Source of the DNA: Taxillus chinensis
Lineage: Eukaryota > Streptophyta > Magnoliopsida > Santalales > Loranthaceae
NCBI GenBank assembly: GCA_023512835.1
Contig: CM042087.1
Span: 6,392,550-6,456,549 of the forward strand
Reading direction: 5' to 3'
Length of the DNA stretch: 64,000 nt
The notes beneath the pieces are model-generated. The model searched no databases and had not been told where the DNA came from. It saw only the letters and a program-made list of their open reading frames with translations. Below are positions 63,239-64,000 of this stretch, piece by piece. Numbering within the stretch: position 1 is the first letter of the stretch; each line of letters opens with the position of its first letter. A program made the position numbers and the translations under genes.

Positions 63239-63254
63239 CCATGCTCTGATACCA
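63239..63254 (-). other. G4 primer-binding site
   Basis: The minus strand reads TGGTATCAGAGCATGG, a canonical initiator-Met tRNA site 3 nt from the LTR. Confidence 0.93.
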
Positions 63255-63257
63255 TAT

Positions 63258-64000
63258 TGTCACGCCCCGGATTTCCAACCCGAGGAAACCGGTACGTGAC
63301 TCCCCATTCACCCACATGGAGGGCAATGGGGTTGGATTACTGGATGCCACACAAGCAAGTTTAACAATTACAATAAATCAAATAAGCCACATCTTTATTT
63401 AATTCCAAATCAAAGGTTCACAAAACAACCCAGTCCCGATTACGATTCAATCCCTTAGTACATTTCCCTCCCTGGGGTTACATAAATCATAAAAGTACAT
63501 TACTGAAATGAACAATAAAGTGGAGAGGGTCTTCCACCTTGGTGTATCCACCTAACGCCTGTAAGTCCCTGGAAAACAAACAAACACAGGAGGAGGGGTG
63601 AGCAACCACAGCTCAGTAGGGATCATGTCTCCCCAACCCATCCCATGTTCCTAGCATCTACATGCCATGTGTACAAGTGCGGTGTTGTGTTACAATAATT
63701 TCAACAAACATAATAACAACCACATCAACAATATACAATCTTCCACCGCCACACAAGCTAACACTTTAACCACAAGTGATTTAACCGCCTCTTCAGGCCA
63801 AGTTATTTAACCGCCTCTTCAGGCCAAGTGATTTAACCGCCTCTTCAGGCCACTGGTTTAACCGCCTCTCAGGCAAAGTTATTTAACCGCCTCTTCAGGC
63901 CAGATACCACAGTCAAGCACACAACACACATGGTCACCCAAGCATACAACCAAACACTTGGTGTGCACCCGTTCACAAGCGCACAAACCCCAACCATTCA
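63258..64000 (-). repeat. G4 5' LTR, cut by window end
   Basis: It matches 56120-56860 with few differences, for example t for c near 63317 and a one-base deletion near 63438. It contains the ttaaccgcctcttcaggcc array (63775-63905). The promoter half lies beyond the window. Confidence 0.93.

Larger units (their letters stand above)
56120..64000 (-). mobile_element. G4: Ty3/gypsy element of the G family, running off the window
   Basis: The minus-strand order is 5' LTR (63258 to beyond 64000), PBS, gag, protease, RT, RNase H, integrase, polypurine tract and 3' LTR (56120-57842). The candidate TSD on the left is ctaca (56115-56119). The overlapping LTR parts are nearly identical with scattered differences, so it is a fairly recent insertion. 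It is the best-preserved coding member of the family here, although it has frameshifts and lacks the chromodomain. Confidence 0.92.

Overview
This window is plant nuclear DNA, almost certainly from an angiosperm and probably a eudicot. It consists of layered LTR retrotransposons with no recognisable host gene, rRNA, tRNA or CRISPR feature. The evidence is Ty1/copia and Ty3/gypsy gag-pol domains, initiator-Met and Asp-type primer-binding sites, polypurine tracts, TG...CA LTRs and two exact 5-bp target-site duplications. The setting resembles heterochromatin or a gene-poor intergenic region. Nearly every coding region carries frameshifts, stops or deletions. The one long clean pol block is the copia RT-RNase H at 1378-2991.

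Layout. (1) 1-8277: a Sirevirus-like copia element on the minus strand (C1), with 5' LTR 7147-8277 and its 3' LTR left of the window. (2) 8278-11643: gag and 2.0-kb 5' LTR of a second copia element (C2, minus), cut by C1. (3) 11650-12867: a truncated plus-strand LTR of the C1/C3 family. (4) 12868-15334: a mosaic of old fragments and low-complexity DNA. (5) 15335-22925: gypsy chromovirus-like element G1 (minus). (6) 22926-23159: a copia gag scrap. (7) 23160-45129: plus-strand Sirevirus-like element C3. Its 5' LTR is split by the 16.6-kb gypsy element G2 (23639-40234, TSD ACTAG), which is itself split by the 8.5-kb element G3 (28533-37025, TSD ATCCA). C3 stops inside its RT. (8) 45130-56119: an Athila/Tat-like gypsy complex (minus) in an LTR-internal-LTR-internal arrangement, with one LTR shrunk to about 240 bp. 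(9) 56120-64000: gypsy element G4 (minus), inserted into the Athila-like RNase H and running off the right end.

Relationships. G1 and G4 carry gag, protease, RT, RNase H and integrase and represent the coding form of one gypsy family. G2 and G3 share that family's LTR ends, PBS and polypurine tract, but their 4.5-4.8-kb internal regions hold only gag and chromodomain scraps, so they look non-autonomous. The nesting order C3 < G2 < G3 gives relative ages. The most interesting structure is in the LTR upstream regions. The G-family LTRs and the Athila-like LTR share an ACGT-core palindrome just upstream of a TATA box. They also share a hairpin whose arms differ between copies while still pairing. 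No novel gene system was found beyond these transposable-element features.
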